Positions 55,429 through 64,000 of a stretch of 64,000 nucleotides of DNA are shown piece by piece. The position numbers and the translations under genes are program-made. Numbering within the stretch: position 1 is the stretch's first letter; each line of letters begins with the position of its first letter. The notes below the pieces were generated by a model. The model was given only the letters and a program-made list of their open reading frames with translations, did no database searches and was not told the DNA's origin. Source of the stretch: Chrysaora quinquecirrha (taxonomy: Eukaryota; Cnidaria; Scyphozoa; Semaeostomeae; Pelagiidae). The stretch is from assembly GCA_014526335.1 (NCBI GenBank), contig JACTAT010000032.1, positions 1,169,026-1,233,025 on the forward strand, given 5' to 3'.

Positions 55429-57188
55429 CAATCCAGGCCATCAGGGTTGAGAATTTCTATAGAAACAGAAATAATTCTAGTTAGGGACCCGCCTTCCCCC
55501 CCAACTCAATGTTGTTTGTTGATATTTCTTAAATTCCGTCATTTTCCATTACTGTACTTCATAAAGAAACAACATTGAAATGGGGGGGGGGGGAGGGGGT
55601 TTTATCTGAAGTAAGTGACAAAATGAAGGAAACTCACTTTTTTCGCAACACCTTATGGCCAGGATTGTCTGAGAAATGTTTTTGCTTAAAACTTATAAAA
55701 ACATATCAGAAGGGTCAATCCTATATAATTTTTACCTGTAGAACTCAAATCTGCAATCGAAATCTTTGTGCAGTGTCCCCAATTTCTGCTATGACGTCTA
55801 AATTGGTATTCTGACATCACGGCATAGGATATGTACCAAATAAGGGGCCTTGGATAGCAAAAATCTGAGTTATGGGGTTAAATTTTGTGCTTTTTCAGCA
55901 ACAGATCAAATAAAGTGCAAGTGTTTAGCATGGAAAAGATGCAAATAGTGAAATAGACATCAGCATGTTTATTGTTTATGTAAAATATGATGCCGCGAGT
56001 AAAAAATAATGCACCCGAATTTCGTAATGTCTCGATGTTTTTATCGAAACTTGGTCTCCAATGAAGTTGTGAAGCATTTCTTAACACTCGGTGATATATT
56101 TACTTCAATTAGCTAATGATTGATAGGAAACTTGAATGAAAAGATATGCCCCAGATGGCCAATAAGAATAGACTTAAAATTGGTTTAGAATTTCTCTTAG
56201 TTTACTAAGTAACGTCGCAAATGAAGCTAATGACCTGTTGCCTTTCAGGCAATAGCAAAACAGTGTTATTTTGTCTCATTACCGTGAAAATTCGTTTGAA
56301 GTTAAGAAATTTTGCATACTGTGGTCTCACTAAAAGTTTCATGGACGAAATCAGGATTATAAACATTTATAAGGCTCAGTACTGATTTTCAACGGGTAAC
56401 ACGGGTAACGGCATATATATTAAAATATTTCTATAATATTTCTATAATATTTTAATATATTTGCCGTTACCCGTGTTACCCGTTGAAAATCAGTACTGAG
56501 CCTTGTAGAAATTTTCGTTACCTGTTGCGTTACCCATGCGTTACCCGTGTGTTACCCGTTGAAAATCTTTCTTACTTGGGGAAGAAACAAGTATAAATAA
56601 ACAAAAAACAAGAAAATTGCGAGTGAAACAAAATATTGCCTAAATATAACCATTGGAAGACAAAGAGCCAGTGAATTGCTCCGGTCGAAATTGCATGTAT
56701 GTTATTCAAGCCTTACTACCTCGCCGGCCAATTAAGCAAAATTAAGCGCACACATGAGGATCAATATTCTGGTCATTCTTGGCCACAAAATATTGATGTG
56801 GTGAATGAGACAGTTGTTAACGGAGGGAAAAATGTCCATTTAGACTGATTAGTCATTTTCAATATAAGTCTTGGCTATAATTTGCATTAAAACACACATT
56901 CTTCAAGCAGCTTTTCACACATTTCCAAAGACAATCCAGGCCATAAGGGTTGAGAATTTCTATAGAAACAGAAATAATTCTAGTTAGGGACCCGCCTTCC
57001 CCCCAACTCAATGTTGTTTGTTGATATTTCTTAAATTCCGTCATTTTCCATTACTGTACTTCATAAAGAAACAACATTGAAATGGGGGGGGGGGAGGGGG
57101 GATTTTCAAAAATTAGGCTGTTTTATCTGAAGTAAGTGACAAAATGAAGGAAACTCACTTTTTTCGCAACACCTTATGGCCAGGATTG
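55429..57188. mobile_element. 1.76-kb TA-flanked insertion bounded by two direct MITE copies
   Basis: TA precedes at 55427-55428 and follows at 57189-57190. The outer ends are CAATCCAGGCC and GGCCAGGATTG. Copy A (55429-55667) and copy B (56932-57188) are near-identical direct repeats, each with its own inverted ends and a C-run/G-run stem around CAATGTTGTTTG and AAACAACATTG. The middle (55668-56931) is unrelated and holds a palindrome. The whole may have moved as one unit, or one MITE may have inserted into another. Confidence 0.75.
56371..56503. repeat. Large palindrome with GGGTAAC repeats
   Basis: AAGGCTCAGTACTGATTTTC and the following AACGGGTAACACGGGTAACGGC at 56371-56412 are inverted at 56463-56503. 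The AT-rich core between them is also largely self-complementary. A third set of GTTACCCGT units follows at 56520-56565. Confidence 0.92.
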
Positions 57189-57838
57189 TAGCCTTATATC
57201 CAAGTTCTTACAATAATCTCTGAGTAATTTACGAATTTTACGCTTAGCAAAGCTAGACAAATTCAAATATGGTAACTTGAAATAAAGAGTGGTTCCTTCA
57301 GAGTTTTGAAGAGGCATAGCTGTTTTCTCGGAGACTTGAACTTTATCCAAATACTTGTTAACGACTTTATCAATTAATCTAGTAGGGAAAAGATTCTTTT
57401 GTAAAATTCTTTTGTAAAATTCTTTTGTAAGGATTCTTTTTGTATTTTCAAATATTGAAACGGTTTTTTGTAAATTTGCCAATAAATTTTGTTATAAATA
57501 ATCACACAGTGTGAACGTTAATTTAACTGAAGATAGATGATGAATCCGAAACATGTCTTTTAAGCTAAAATCTGTTGTCGTTTTTTTGAAACTGATCTCA
57601 ACTTTTCTTTAATATTAAGCCAAGCAAAATAGCCATCTGACACCCTAAAATTGACTGGGTAGATTGCCACCAGAAGGGAGTTGGGATTGTTGAATAAGCT
57701 GAAAATCAGACCTTTCAAATTTTTTCTAGCTTGCTTGTTTCTGAGTTACACGTTTACAATTAAATTAGCAATTAAAGGAAGGAATAAATGCTGTAGGCAT
57801 TTCTGAAGGCATTTCAGAATCTACAGTTCACTCAAAGA

Positions 57839-59127
57839 ACCAGATAAGGAAGAAGAGTGTTTAGAACCTGAGGTACTGGAAGAAAATGTGTAAAAGCTGG
57901 CTTATCTGATTACATACAGCAGAGCATATACCAAAGCGTTTGATGGAGAAGGATTCACTATTGGAGTTTCTTTATTCATTCAGACATGAATCAAGCGCCT
58001 GGTTTCCATTTAAATGGACATTTCTAAAACACATTCTTTTGGGAAAACCTCTCTATAACTCAAATTTCTGCGCATGCATTGTTTTCTTGGTTGCCTAGGC
58101 ATCAGAAAAAACATAACCATAGCAACAGCACATGTTTATCTATTTCTTTTTCACGATGGCCTCCTCGAATGGAATAGCTGTAATGTGAGTGTGGCCTAAA
58201 TTTTTTTTTTCTGTTGCCTTTCACTATAAAAATAGTTTCAAATATTACTTTCAAGAATTCATTCAAACATTTAGAAGCTTCAAGAACCCATTTAAGATAC
58301 AATTTTTTGCTGAGGATAGAATCTTCCTGTCATTTTTGAGGTTTTGTTTTCATGTCCATTTTAATGGACATTAGGCACTTGCGGAAAATTTCCAGCGAAA
58401 ATCTCGATATTTTCTTTTTTGTTCCCAAACAAATGTCTTGCACCTGCAGCAAATAACTTTAGGCCCAATGGTTGGTTTTTTTATACATTGTCTGAAAAAA
58501 ATTAAAATGCAATAATTTTGATAAAGAAATTCTGATTTTCAGTTCTTTCTACAGAAACAAGTCCAAGCAAATTGTGAAAAAAGTGACTGAAGTAGTTGAA
58601 TTGCCAGATGGTCTTGAGAGTGACAATGAAGAGTTTGTATCTGATAAAGAAGAAGTATTTTTCCCCAACCAATCTGATGGGAATGAAAGTGATGAAGGTA
58701 AGGAAGCTTCTGGAGAGGAAAGTATGTCAGATTAGGAAACAGAAATATCAGCAAAAAGAAAAAGGATGCCAGCCAAAGTATACCATGTCAGCTGGAAGAA
58801 TACAAAATTTAAAGGGCTACTATCACCATATCGTATTTTGGTGTTTTTGGGTAGTTTTTGATGCCAAAACACGTCCTGTGACTTTTAAATTTGATAATTA
58901 CCTCATTAACACGCTTTTTAACACCTCCAAAAGTTCAAAATTCAGTGAGAAAAACGCTGAATTTTGGGACTGGGTCTAGGCTTTCTGTGACGCAGATCCC
59001 GGAATACCTGCTGAACTGAATCGAATCAATCAAAGTTTTCAAGCTTCGTTTTGCGTGCGTTCATAGTTTGCCTACTGATTTTTCCTCCGGTATTTTAAAG
59101 AACTTGTGCTCCTGCATTAGAATTAAA
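57839..59127. other. Mostly non-coding; possible unrecognised exon at 58540-58740
   Basis: 58540-58740 on plus is open and acidic (VVELPDGLESDNEEFVSDKE) up to a TAG, followed in the same frame by AKRKRMPAKVYHVSWKNTKF. An acidic N-terminus then a basic patch could be the start of a piggyBac-type or other transposon protein, but no core follows. Nothing else is recognised. Confidence 0.35.
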
Positions 59128-60088
59128 ATGTTGAATTATGATTCAGAGTTAGAAGAATCTATTGGTAACGTTTCTGTTGCAAATAGCTTAAATTTTCAGC
59201 AAGAACAGGAGGATGGATTTGCGGGAGCTGGGCCTAGGCCTGTTGTGGATGATAACCTGGAGCTCGAAGATGAAGCAGATTTTGATGTTGCTGAGCCATA
59301 CGGAGATGAACCGTTTGCTGATGAAGAATGGATTCAAAGATATCAGGAAGAAGTTAGGGTAGCTAATGAAGAGGAAGCTTGCTTGAGACAACGACTTGAT
59401 GGGACCGACTTGGTTGAGAACTGGTGAGCTATCTTCTTGTACCTATAGTTGTTTGTCGTTTGGTTGTAAAGGCCCGAAAGTATTCATTGGTCTTGCATTT
59501 TAAAACCGTTCTTCAAATGTTTTTATCTACCCAACAGTTCCTGTTGAAGAATATGAACACCTTATTTCAAATATTCTAGGTGCAGCTGTGGTCATTGCAG
59601 TATAAAGAAACTTATGAATCCCCAAGAATGCAAATGTTGTAAAGAAATCGAAGGTTGCAGTATAGCATTGATAGATGTCGAAGTTGTTGAGGAGTTTGGA
59701 CAGGTTCCACCTTGTGTCACCCTTTATCCAGGCTTCAATCTTGTTTGCTTGTCTCGATGGACTCTTCGTCTTGCTGCTGAAAAGTACAAGACTAAGTTGA
59801 ATGCCAGATACAGAAGAATTATTTCTCAATCAAAGTGAATGATGATTTTTTTTAAAAACACATTTATCAATCATTTTAGGAAAGAGACCTCCACCCTTAG
59901 ATTTCTTTTAAAAAATTCTTTTTTGTTCATATTAATAGATTTATGAGAGCAGTTGCATATTGGCAATTCACCCGCCTTATCCATGGAAGGCTTGGGAAAG
60001 AAGAATTCCTCTTCCTGCATGTGCATATCATGCCATCAGGAACAAGTTTCCAACAAATGAACAAGTTGGGTTTCAAGAACATAACTGA
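59128..60088 (+). pseudogene. P2X7 C-terminal (ballast) domain-like gene, three exons
   Basis: Exons 59128-59423, 59580-59834 and 59939-60088 with GT-AG borders and agreeing phases. Exon 1: MLNYDSELEES, acidic, ending ENW. Exon 2: WCSCGHC and ECKCCKEIEG, a cysteine cluster, then VTLYPGFNLVCLSRWTLRLA. Exon 3: AYWQFTRLIHGRLG, then, in the next frame, RRIPLPACAYHAIRNKFP and a TGA at 60086. This order (C-x-C...CC, then W..G..G, then lPaC....R..FP) is what I know from the cytoplasmic ballast domain of P2X7 and the many channel-free copies in cnidarians. A one-base loss near 60000 breaks exon 3. No ion-channel part is present. Confidence 0.68.
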
Positions 60089-61530
60089 TAATGAAGGTGT
60101 GCACTCACACACTTTATACTACACTAGTCTCGCAAAAGTATTGCATAGCTTTACCTAAAATGATATACTGGTATGATAGGAGCATGACGTCGAAAATCTT
60201 AATGACGATATTTTATCTGATATTTGTGGTTACATCGTGTTATCATGTATGTGCTGGCCAAAGGATGATTAGATACAAGTGCTGTCGATTTGTGGATAGC
60301 AAGAATGATCTGCAGAGGTCTGATAGCAGTGATGTTTATCGATTTCGACTTGTGGCATGTTGTCCTACTTCGCATGTCATCCATCTTCAAATTGTAAACT
60401 CAAAGAAGAAACAGTTTTTCAAAGCCAGAATCACTCGATACAGTAACAGACATTGTTGTGCTACCTTTCAATTGCGTAGTGATGTATGTATTCAGATAAT
60501 CTTACTTTGTGGTGATGTCCATTGTAACCCTGGACCAGTTTCATCGAGGAGCTTAGGCCATAGGCCAAGTAGCCCGGGGTCAAAGTCCAACACAGGTCAA
60601 AGTCTGAATGGGAGTGTGCTGAAAATATCCCAGTCAGGATAACTTCACGAAACTTTACCTATACATATAATTCGAAAACAATTAAATCAAGAAACCCTCA
60701 CAACTTTCCTAAAATCACGTTTGAAAAATTTTTGAAACCAACGTCTCCATTTTCGTGCTATATGATTAATGCAAGATCTGTGAAAAATAAGGTTGCTGAG
60801 ATCAGACACTACATAGTTGATAATGATGCAGACATGCTAATAATTACTGAGACATGGCTTTCTTCACAAGATAATGTTGTGGTAAATAGACTAGTACCTG
60901 ATGGCTATGAAATTAAGCATCAGGCCCGTGAACACAGGAGAGGGGGCGGTGTAGCCATTGTTTATAAAAGCAGTATAAGTGTTGGCATAAAGAGTCAAGG
61001 AATTACTCAGTCAATGGAATACATTGATGCTTGTGTGTCATTTGAAAACACTTCATGCGAGTTGATTGTTATTTATCGTCCTGGTACAAATCCAAATGAT
61101 GGTCACTTTGTCCCAATCTCAGTTTTCTTCGATGATTTCACAAGCATATTGGATAGACATGATGTTTCAACTTATGATGTAGTAATTGCCGGGGATTTCA
61201 ATCTCAATTTAAATGATAGTAATAATGCTGAAGTGTCACAATTCAGGGATATATTATTTACATATGATCTTAATCAGCATGTTCATGACCCTACACATGA
61301 AAATGGACACATATTGGATCTGATTATCACCAGATCATCGTCCAATTTTGTAAGAAATGTAAAGGTAGATAACAAAATTTCAGATCATTTCTCGATAAAA
61401 TGCCATCTATCCCTAGGAAAACCAGCTAAGGAAGTGAAAAAAGTAACTTTCAGGAAGCTTACTCAGATTGATTTTGAGAAGTTTAATTCTGATCTTTGTG
61501 ACGAATTTGTGCCATTGCAGCAATTGACTG
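59938..61530 (+). repeat. First copy of a long near-perfect direct duplication
   Basis: Matches 62407-64000 with offset 2469, changing to 2470 after one extra A in the second copy near 63090. It continues beyond the window, so true length is at least 1.59 kb. It begins within one base of the third P2X7-like exon. Confidence 0.95.
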
Positions 61531-62406
61531 ACATTGATACTCTCGTTACCTCGTATGATAGCACTTTACGTAAGATCCTTGATAAACATGCGCCTGAGCA
61601 GGATAAAATTATTACCATTCGAAATAAGCATCAAGGTTTCACCAATGACTTGAGGGAAGAAAAAAAGAAGAGGAGACGACTTGAGAGGCGGTGGAGCAAT
61701 ACAAAATCAGCTGTTGATAGAGTCAAATTTGTTAAGCAAAAACTCAAACTAAGAAAACTGTTGGAAGATTCAGACACAGCATTCTATTCTAATTTAGTGA
61801 TGGAAAATTCACACAGTACAAAAGGATTATTCAAGGTTTTGAACAATATGCTGAAAAAAAAAAGACAGAGTCCCCCCTTCCAAAACATGACTCTACTCTT
61901 CAACTTGCAAATGAATTTGTAGATTTCTTTGTTGGAAAAATAGGGAAGATTCAAAAGCATCTTGATCTGGCCATGAATTTGGCTGAAAATAATAAAGTTG
62001 TACCAGAAGAACCCAATTATAAGACCCAAATGACTACATTTTGTCACCTGTCTGAAGATGATGTTGAAAACTTATAAAAAGTCACCAATGACAACATGTG
62101 ATCTAGATCCACTGCAAACATGGATTTTGAGGCGTTGTGGGGAACCTTTTGTCAAAATCGCAACTCTTATAATTAACATGTCACTTCAGACATCAGCTAT
62201 GCCAGACCGTTTTAAATTAGCTATATTAAACCCACATTTGAAAAAGGCGGGTCTGGAAATTATAAATGCCAACTTCAGACCAGTTTCCAATTTGGCTTAT
62301 GCCTCAAAGCTCATTGAGAGAGCAGTTGCAAATCAATTAGTCCGGCAGATGATGGAAAATGATCTTTTTGAGCCACTGCAATCGGCATATAGAGAGGGAC
62401 ATTGAC
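60160..62406 (+). pseudogene. LINE copy 1: signal/2A-like leader, AP endonuclease, start of RT
   Basis: The leader (60160-60642) has a hydrophobic N-terminus (ILMTIFYLIFVVTSC) and the 2A-like motif GDVHCNPGP at about 60511-60537. It runs into a stop at 60640. The endonuclease frame (60732-61922) shows NARSVKNK, ITETWLS, RRGGGVAIVY, GDFNLNLND and ISDHFSI, the motif order of AP-type endonucleases in CR1-like LINEs. Frameshifts occur at a C6 run near 61875 and near 62075. The RT starts (ILNPHLKKAG, NFRPVSNLAYASKLIERAV) but is cut at 62406, where the duplicated segment begins. It cannot retrotranspose. Confidence 0.85.
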
Positions 62407-62407
62407 G

Positions 62408-62557
62408 ATTTATGAGAGCAGTTGCATATTGGCAATTCACCCGCCTTATCCATGGAAGGCTTGGGAAAGAAGAATTCCTCTTCCTGCATGTGCATATCAT
62501 GCCATCAGGAACAAGTTTCCAACAAATGAACAAGTTGGGTTTCAAGAACATAACTGA
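62408..62557 (+). pseudogene. Duplicated third exon of the P2X7-like gene
   Basis: Identical to 59939-60088, including the same one-base frame loss. Upstream exons are not copied, and the splice acceptor AG has become CG, so it is an orphan exon. Confidence 0.85.
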
Positions 62558-62628
62558 TAATGAAGGTGTGCACTCACACACTTTATACTACACTAGTCTC
62601 GCAAAAGTATTGCATAGCTTTACCTAAA

Positions 62629-64000
62629 ATGATATACTGGTATGATAGGAGCATGACGTCGAAAATCTTAATGACGATATTTTATCTGATATTTGTGGTT
62701 ACATCGTGTTATCATGTATGTGCTGGCCAAAGGATGATTAGATACAAGTGCTGTCGATTTGTGGATAGCAAGAATGATCTGCAGAGGTCTGATAGCAGTG
62801 ATGTTTATCGATTTCGACTTGTGGCATGTTGTCCTACTTCGCATGTCATCCATCTTCAAATTGTAAACTCAAAGAAGAAACAGTTTTTCAAAGCCAGAAT
62901 CACTCGATACAGTAACAGACATTGTTGTGCTACCTTTCAATTGCGTAGTGATGTATGTATTCAGATAATCTTACTTTGTGGTGATGTCCATTGTAACCCT
63001 GGACCAGTTTCATCGAGGAGCTTAGGCCATAGGCCAAGTAGCCCGGGGTCAAAGTCCAACACAGGTCAAAGTCTGAATGGGAGTGTGCTGAAAAATATCC
63101 CAGTCAGGATAACTTCACGAAACTTTACCTATACATATAATTCGAAAACAATTAAATCAAGAAACCCTCACAACTTTCCTAAAATCACGTTTGAAAAATT
63201 TTTGAAACCAACGTCTCCATTTTCGTGCTATATGATTAATGCAAGATCTGTGAAAAATAAGGTTGCTGAGATCAGACACTACATAGTTGATAATGATGCA
63301 GACATGCTAATAATTACTGAGACATGGCTTTCTTCACAAGATAATGTTGTGGTAAATAGACTAGTACCTGATGGCTATGAAATTAAGCATCAGGCCCGTG
63401 AACACAGGAGAGGGGGCGGTGTAGCCATTGTTTATAAAAGCAGTATAAGTGTTGGCATAAAGAGTCAAGGAATTACTCAGTCAATGGAATACATTGATGC
63501 TTGTGTGTCATTTGAAAACACTTCATGCGAGTTGATTGTTATTTATCGTCCTGGTACAAATCCAAATGATGGTCACTTTGTCCCAATCTCAGTTTTCTTC
63601 GATGATTTCACAAGCATATTGGATAGACATGATGTTTCAACTTATGATGTAGTAATTGCCGGGGATTTCAATCTCAATTTAAATGATAGTAATAATGCTG
63701 AAGTGTCACAATTCAGGGATATATTATTTACATATGATCTTAATCAGCATGTTCATGACCCTACACATGAAAATGGACACATATTGGATCTGATTATCAC
63801 CAGATCATCGTCCAATTTTGTAAGAAATGTAAAGGTAGATAACAAAATTTCAGATCATTTCTCGATAAAATGCCATCTATCCCTAGGAAAACCAGCTAAG
63901 GAAGTGAAAAAAGTAACTTTCAGGAAGCTTACTCAGATTGATTTTGAGAAGTTTAATTCTGATCTTTGTGACGAATTTGTGCCATTGCAGCAATTGACTG
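62629..64000 (+). CDS. LINE copy 2: leader fused in frame to AP endonuclease (runs off window)
   Basis: The same sequence as copy 1, but with AAAAA instead of AAAA near 63090. The leader with GDVHCNPGP now continues without a stop (SVLKNIPVRITSRNF) into the endonuclease (NARSVKNK at about 63235). The frame is open from 62629 to the window end, at least 457 codons. Start could be the ATG at 62629 or 62653 (MTSKILM). All endonuclease motifs named for copy 1 are kept up to ISDHFSI. Whether the RT is intact lies outside the window. Confidence 0.85.
   Translation, partial: MIYWYDRSMTSKILMTIFYLIFVVTSCYHVCAGQRMIRYKCCRFVDSKNDLQRSDSSDVYRFRLVACCPTSHVIHLQIVNSKKKQFFKARITRYSNRHCCATFQLRSDVCIQIILLCGDVHCNPGPVSSRSLGHRPSSPGSKSNTGQSLNGSVLKNIPVRITSRNFTYTYNSKTIKSRNPHNFPKITFEKFLKPTSPFSCYMINARSVKNKVAEIRHYIVDNDADMLIITETWLSSQDNVVVNRLVPDGYEIKHQAREHRRGGGVAIVYKSSISVGIKSQGITQSMEYIDACVSFENTSCELIVIYRPGTNPNDGHFVPISVFFDDFTSILDRHDVSTYDVVIAGDFNLNLNDSNNAEVSQFRDILFTYDLNQHVHDPTHENGHILDLIITRSSSNFVRNVKVDNKISDHFSIKCHLSLGKPAKEVKKVTFRKLTQIDFEKFNSDLCDEFVPLQQLT

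Larger units (their letters stand above)
55061..57482 (-). pseudogene. Penelope-like RT end plus GIY-YIG endonuclease, split
   Basis: 57482-57190 reads RLIDKVVNKYLDKVQ, then TLYFKLPYLNLSSFAKRKIR and DYCKNLDIRL, the linker after the RT in Penelope-like proteins. After the insertion it resumes in frame at 55427 with VFSSYKVRNLFTVKDPIP, then VYKFSCAGCNSVYIGETNRH, the GIY-YIG signature, and ends LNKQLFHVNLGLSF at 55061. There is one in-frame stop near RVC. GIY-YIG domains nick the target for priming. The RT palm itself is absent, so this is a 5'-truncated copy. Confidence 0.82.
54739..57601 (-). mobile_element. Penelope-like retroelement with inverted tail
   Basis: A minus-strand element of which only the C-terminal coding part remains. 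About 165-170 bases at its 3' end (54764-54929) are present inverted at the 5' side (57437-57601). Inverted partial copies at the truncated 5' end are a known Penelope-like arrangement. AACTTTTCTTTA at 54727-54738 and 57600-57611 would be a 12-bp target duplication. The element sits in the second unit of the 301-bp repeat and is itself interrupted at 55429-57188. Confidence 0.75.
54369..57838 (+). repeat. 301-bp direct repeat, second unit split by an insertion
   Basis: Unit 1 is 54369-54669 and unit 2 starts at 54670 with AACACTAGCACAAAAACC. Unit 2 is cut at 54738 after AACTTTTCTTTA and resumes at 57600 with the same 12 bases, running to about 57838. The repeat units share GCCACCAGAA, TTTTTTCTAGCTTGCTTGTT and AAGGCATTTCAGAATCTA. 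Confidence 0.85.
62407..64000 (+). repeat. Second copy of the long direct duplication
   Basis: Copy of 59938-61530, starting at GATTTATGAGAGCAG directly after the truncated RT sequence and running off the window. Confidence 0.95.

Noticed and set aside
58540..58980. piggyBac transposase
   Set aside because: Only an acidic then basic N-terminal style is visible; no DDD core or C-terminal finger follows.

Overview
The window is animal nuclear DNA: AT-rich, with spliced genes whose GT-AG junctions can be checked, simple repeats, and almost no stretch free of transposons. The mix of families points to a cnidarian, most likely an anthozoan. It includes an ISL2EU element with THAP and YqaJ proteins, large DNA transposons pairing an IS3-type integrase with a HECT ubiquitin ligase, a Penelope-like element with GIY-YIG, LINEs with a 2A-like motif, P2X7-C-like genes and kinase/cysteine-protease-like genes. 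The organism call is inference from family content, not from a marker gene. I see no tRNA, rRNA, CRISPR array or bacterial-type operon.

Layout. 77-7369: a complete but decayed ISL2EU element (AT target duplication, terminal inverted repeats, convergent THAP-transposase and SAP/SWIM/YqaJ genes), with a CAC-ended element (2951-4992) inserted in its GAT repeat. 7770-8378: LINE 3' end. 8450-8923: minisatellite and a 55-bp-arm hairpin. 9923-24980: one minus-strand PIF1-type helicase relic split by two insertions. These are a 10.4-kb IS3EU-like transposon (10376-20824, AAAATT duplications) and a 3.7-kb hAT element (21120-24829, near-perfect 8-bp duplications). 25846-31559: a second, defective IS3EU-like element with the same two genes and a LINE inserted in its HECT gene. 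32538-33803: relic of an HUH-Rep plus SF3-helicase replicator. 34504-35575: Tc1-type transposase. 36924-41028: relic of an unclassified multi-exon gene plus a cysteine-rich PHD-like exon. 42188-45379: a gene with a RAG1-N-terminus-like zinc region followed by a probable DDE-transposase-like body. 47044-49001: MULE transposase relic. 50125-52072: pseudogene of a protein kinase joined to a cysteine-protease-like domain. 54739-57601: Penelope-like element with an inverted tail, carrying a MITE-derived insertion. 59128-60088: P2X7-C-like gene. 60160-64000: LINE sequence in a direct duplication that runs off the window.

How the parts work together. Most genes belong to mobile elements. The most coherent system is the IS3EU-like pair. 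One strand carries a spliced integrase whose exons 2-4 join into 488 codons; the other carries a spliced RING plus HECT E3-ligase gene. Both lie within inverted repeats filled with short tandem arrays, and a second, unlike copy 5 kb away has the same architecture. This suggests the ubiquitin ligase is a standing part of the transposon.
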